This document shows, in pieces, positions 5,504 to 6,811 of a DNA stretch of 6,811 bases. Origin of the DNA: Rhodobacter sp. (GTDB lineage: Bacteria; Pseudomonadota; Alphaproteobacteria; Rhodobacterales; Rhodobacteraceae); NCBI GenBank assembly GCA_027482795.1, contig JAIXVS010000221.1, positions 1 through 6,811 of the forward strand, read 5' to 3'. The notes beneath the pieces are model-generated. The model saw only the letters and a program-made list of their open reading frames with translations, was not told the DNA's origin and made no database searches. The stretch's first letter is position 1; each line of letters opens with the position of its first letter. A program made the translations under genes and the position numbers.

Positions 5504-6811
5504 ATGTTTCTATCGGTTTTTGATATGTTCAAAATCGGGGTTGGCCCGTCTTCCTCGCACACGATGGGGCCAATGGTGGCGGGGGCGCGGTTTTTGGATG
5601 CGCTGCGCGCCCTGCCCTTTGCAGTGCATGGGCTGCGCGCCAGCCTGCATGGCAGTTTGGCCTTTACGGGCAAGGGCCATGCGACCGACCGCGCCACGAT
5701 TTTGGGCCTTGCGGGGTTTGAACCTGCCACCTATGACGCCGCCCGCGCCGAGACGGTGCTGGCGCAGATAGCAGACACCAAAACCATCACGCCGCAGGGG
5801 ATGGGGCCGCTAACCTTTGACCCTGCCCGCGATTTGATTTTCGATTATGGCCCCGCGCTGGCGGGCCATGCCAATGGGATGATCCTGTCGGCGCTGGACG
5901 CGCAGGGCGATGTCATTTTCACCGAAACCTATTATTCCATCGGCGGGGGATTTGTGCTGACCGCGGCCGAGCAGGCCAACGCCAAATCGGCCAAGGCCAC
6001 AGCGCGGGCCAATGTGCCCTATCCGTTTGAAACGGCGGATGAAATGCTGGAAATGGCGGCCAATTCGGGCAAATCGATTGCCCAAATGAAACGCGCGAAT
6101 GAACTGCGCTATCGGTCCGAAGCAGATTTAGACGCAGGCATTGCCCGCATTTGGGATGTGATGAACAACTGCATCTCGCGCGGGATGGAGGGCACGGGCA
6201 TTCTACCGGGCGGGCTGAACGTGCGCCGCCGCGCGCGCGGGATACACGAGGCGCTAAAGGCCGAGGCAGGGCTGAACATGACCCCGCCCCATACGATCAA
6301 TGATTGGATGAGCCTGTATGCCATGGCCGTGAACGAGGAAAACGCGGCAGGCGGGCAAGTGGTGACCGCGCCCACCAATGGCGCGGCGGGCGTGGTGCCT
6401 GCGGTGCTGCGATATTATCTGGATCATGTCCCCACGGCGCAAGCGGGGCGCATTCCCGATTTTCTGCTAACCGCTGCCGCCATTGGCGGGCTGGTCAAAC
6501 ACAACGCCAGCATTTCGGGGGCCGAATGCGGCTGTCAGGCCGAGGTGGGATCAGCCGCATCGATGGCCGCCGCTGCGCTGTGCGCCGTGCTGGGCGGGAC
6601 GGCAAAGCAGGTGGAAAACGCCGCCGAAATCGCGCTGGAACATCATTTGGGCATGACCTGCGACCCTGTCAAAGGCCTAGTTCAGGTGCCCTGCATCGAG
6701 CGCAACGGGCTGGGCGCGATCAAGGCGGTATCGGCGGCGAGTTTGGCCCTGCGCGGGGATGGCGACCATTTGGTCAGCCTTGATGTGTGTATTGAAACCA
6801 TGCGCCAAACG
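5504..6811 (+). CDS. sdaA: L-serine ammonia-lyase (iron-sulfur, single chain), C-terminus missing
   Basis: The first 436 residues are present and open to the right edge. The enzyme deaminates L-serine to pyruvate and ammonia in the cytoplasm, using a 4Fe-4S cluster instead of PLP. The N-terminal beta-type domain (about 3-155) starts FDMFKIGVGPSSSHTMGPM (6-24), the family signature. The alpha-type catalytic domain (about 185 onward) has TAPTNGAAGVVPA (288-300), KHNASISGAECGCQAEVG (332-349) and GMTCDPVKGLVQVPCIERN (383-401). The three cluster cysteines are Cys344, Cys386 and Cys397, spaced as in the Legionella enzyme (343, 385, 396). An additional Cys342 replaces the Val of E. coli SdaA. Full length is usually about 455-460, so about 20 residues, including the C-terminal cysteine loop, lie beyond the edge. 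AGGAG five bases before the ATG fixes the start. Fused alpha and beta domains mark the single-chain type. Confidence 0.96.
   Translation, partial: MFLSVFDMFKIGVGPSSSHTMGPMVAGARFLDALRALPFAVHGLRASLHGSLAFTGKGHATDRATILGLAGFEPATYDAARAETVLAQIADTKTITPQGMGPLTFDPARDLIFDYGPALAGHANGMILSALDAQGDVIFTETYYSIGGGFVLTAAEQANAKSAKATARANVPYPFETADEMLEMAANSGKSIAQMKRANELRYRSEADLDAGIARIWDVMNNCISRGMEGTGILPGGLNVRRRARGIHEALKAEAGLNMTPPHTINDWMSLYAMAVNEENAAGGQVVTAPTNGAAGVVPAVLRYYLDHVPTAQAGRIPDFLLTAAAIGGLVKHNASISGAECGCQAEVGSAASMAAAALCAVLGGTAKQVENAAEIALEHHLGMTCDPVKGLVQVPCIERNGLGAIKAVSAASLALRGDGDHLVSLDVCIETMRQT

Overview
The window is a GC-rich, densely packed chromosomal segment. Its protein content and gene order suggest an alphaproteobacterium, most likely Rhodobacterales/Rhodobacteraceae. 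That placement rests on the look of the HflK, glutathione reductase and RpiA proteins and on remembered gene neighbourhoods, not on a search. I see no phage, insertion sequence, CRISPR array, tRNA or rRNA. All seven genes belong to recognisable families and look intact apart from the two cut by the window edges.

Left block, minus strand, read right to left (3806 down to 1): rpiA (ribose-5-phosphate isomerase A), gor (glutathione-disulfide reductase), hflK and hflC (the SPFH membrane pair that controls the FtsH protease; hflC is cut by the left edge). rpiA and gor overlap by 8 bases, and hflK and hflC overlap by one base in a TGATG junction. A 106-base gap between gor and hflK carries a perfect 14-base palindrome. 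The four genes can be one transcript, or two with a second promoter in that gap.

Centre: a 153-base divergent gap between rpiA and the first plus-strand gene. It holds a consensus TATAAT box and a GC-rich hairpin with an overlapping alternative pairing, followed on the minus strand by TTTT.

Right block, plus strand: two tandem, diverged glutathione S-transferase-like proteins, then sdaA (iron-sulfur L-serine ammonia-lyase), cut by the right edge about 20 residues before its expected end. The gaps are 96 and 35 bases, so sdaA probably shares a transcript with at least the second GST.

A redox theme fits much of the window. Gor regenerates glutathione using NADPH, the GST-like proteins probably bind glutathione, and RpiA sits in the pentose phosphate pathway, whose oxidative branch makes NADPH. 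SdaA feeds serine carbon into pyruvate and uses an oxidation-sensitive iron-sulfur cluster. HflKC acts in membrane protein quality control. This functional link is inference from adjacency. I found no convincing undescribed system; the most interesting items are the two non-coding structures and the paired GST-like proteins of unknown substrate.
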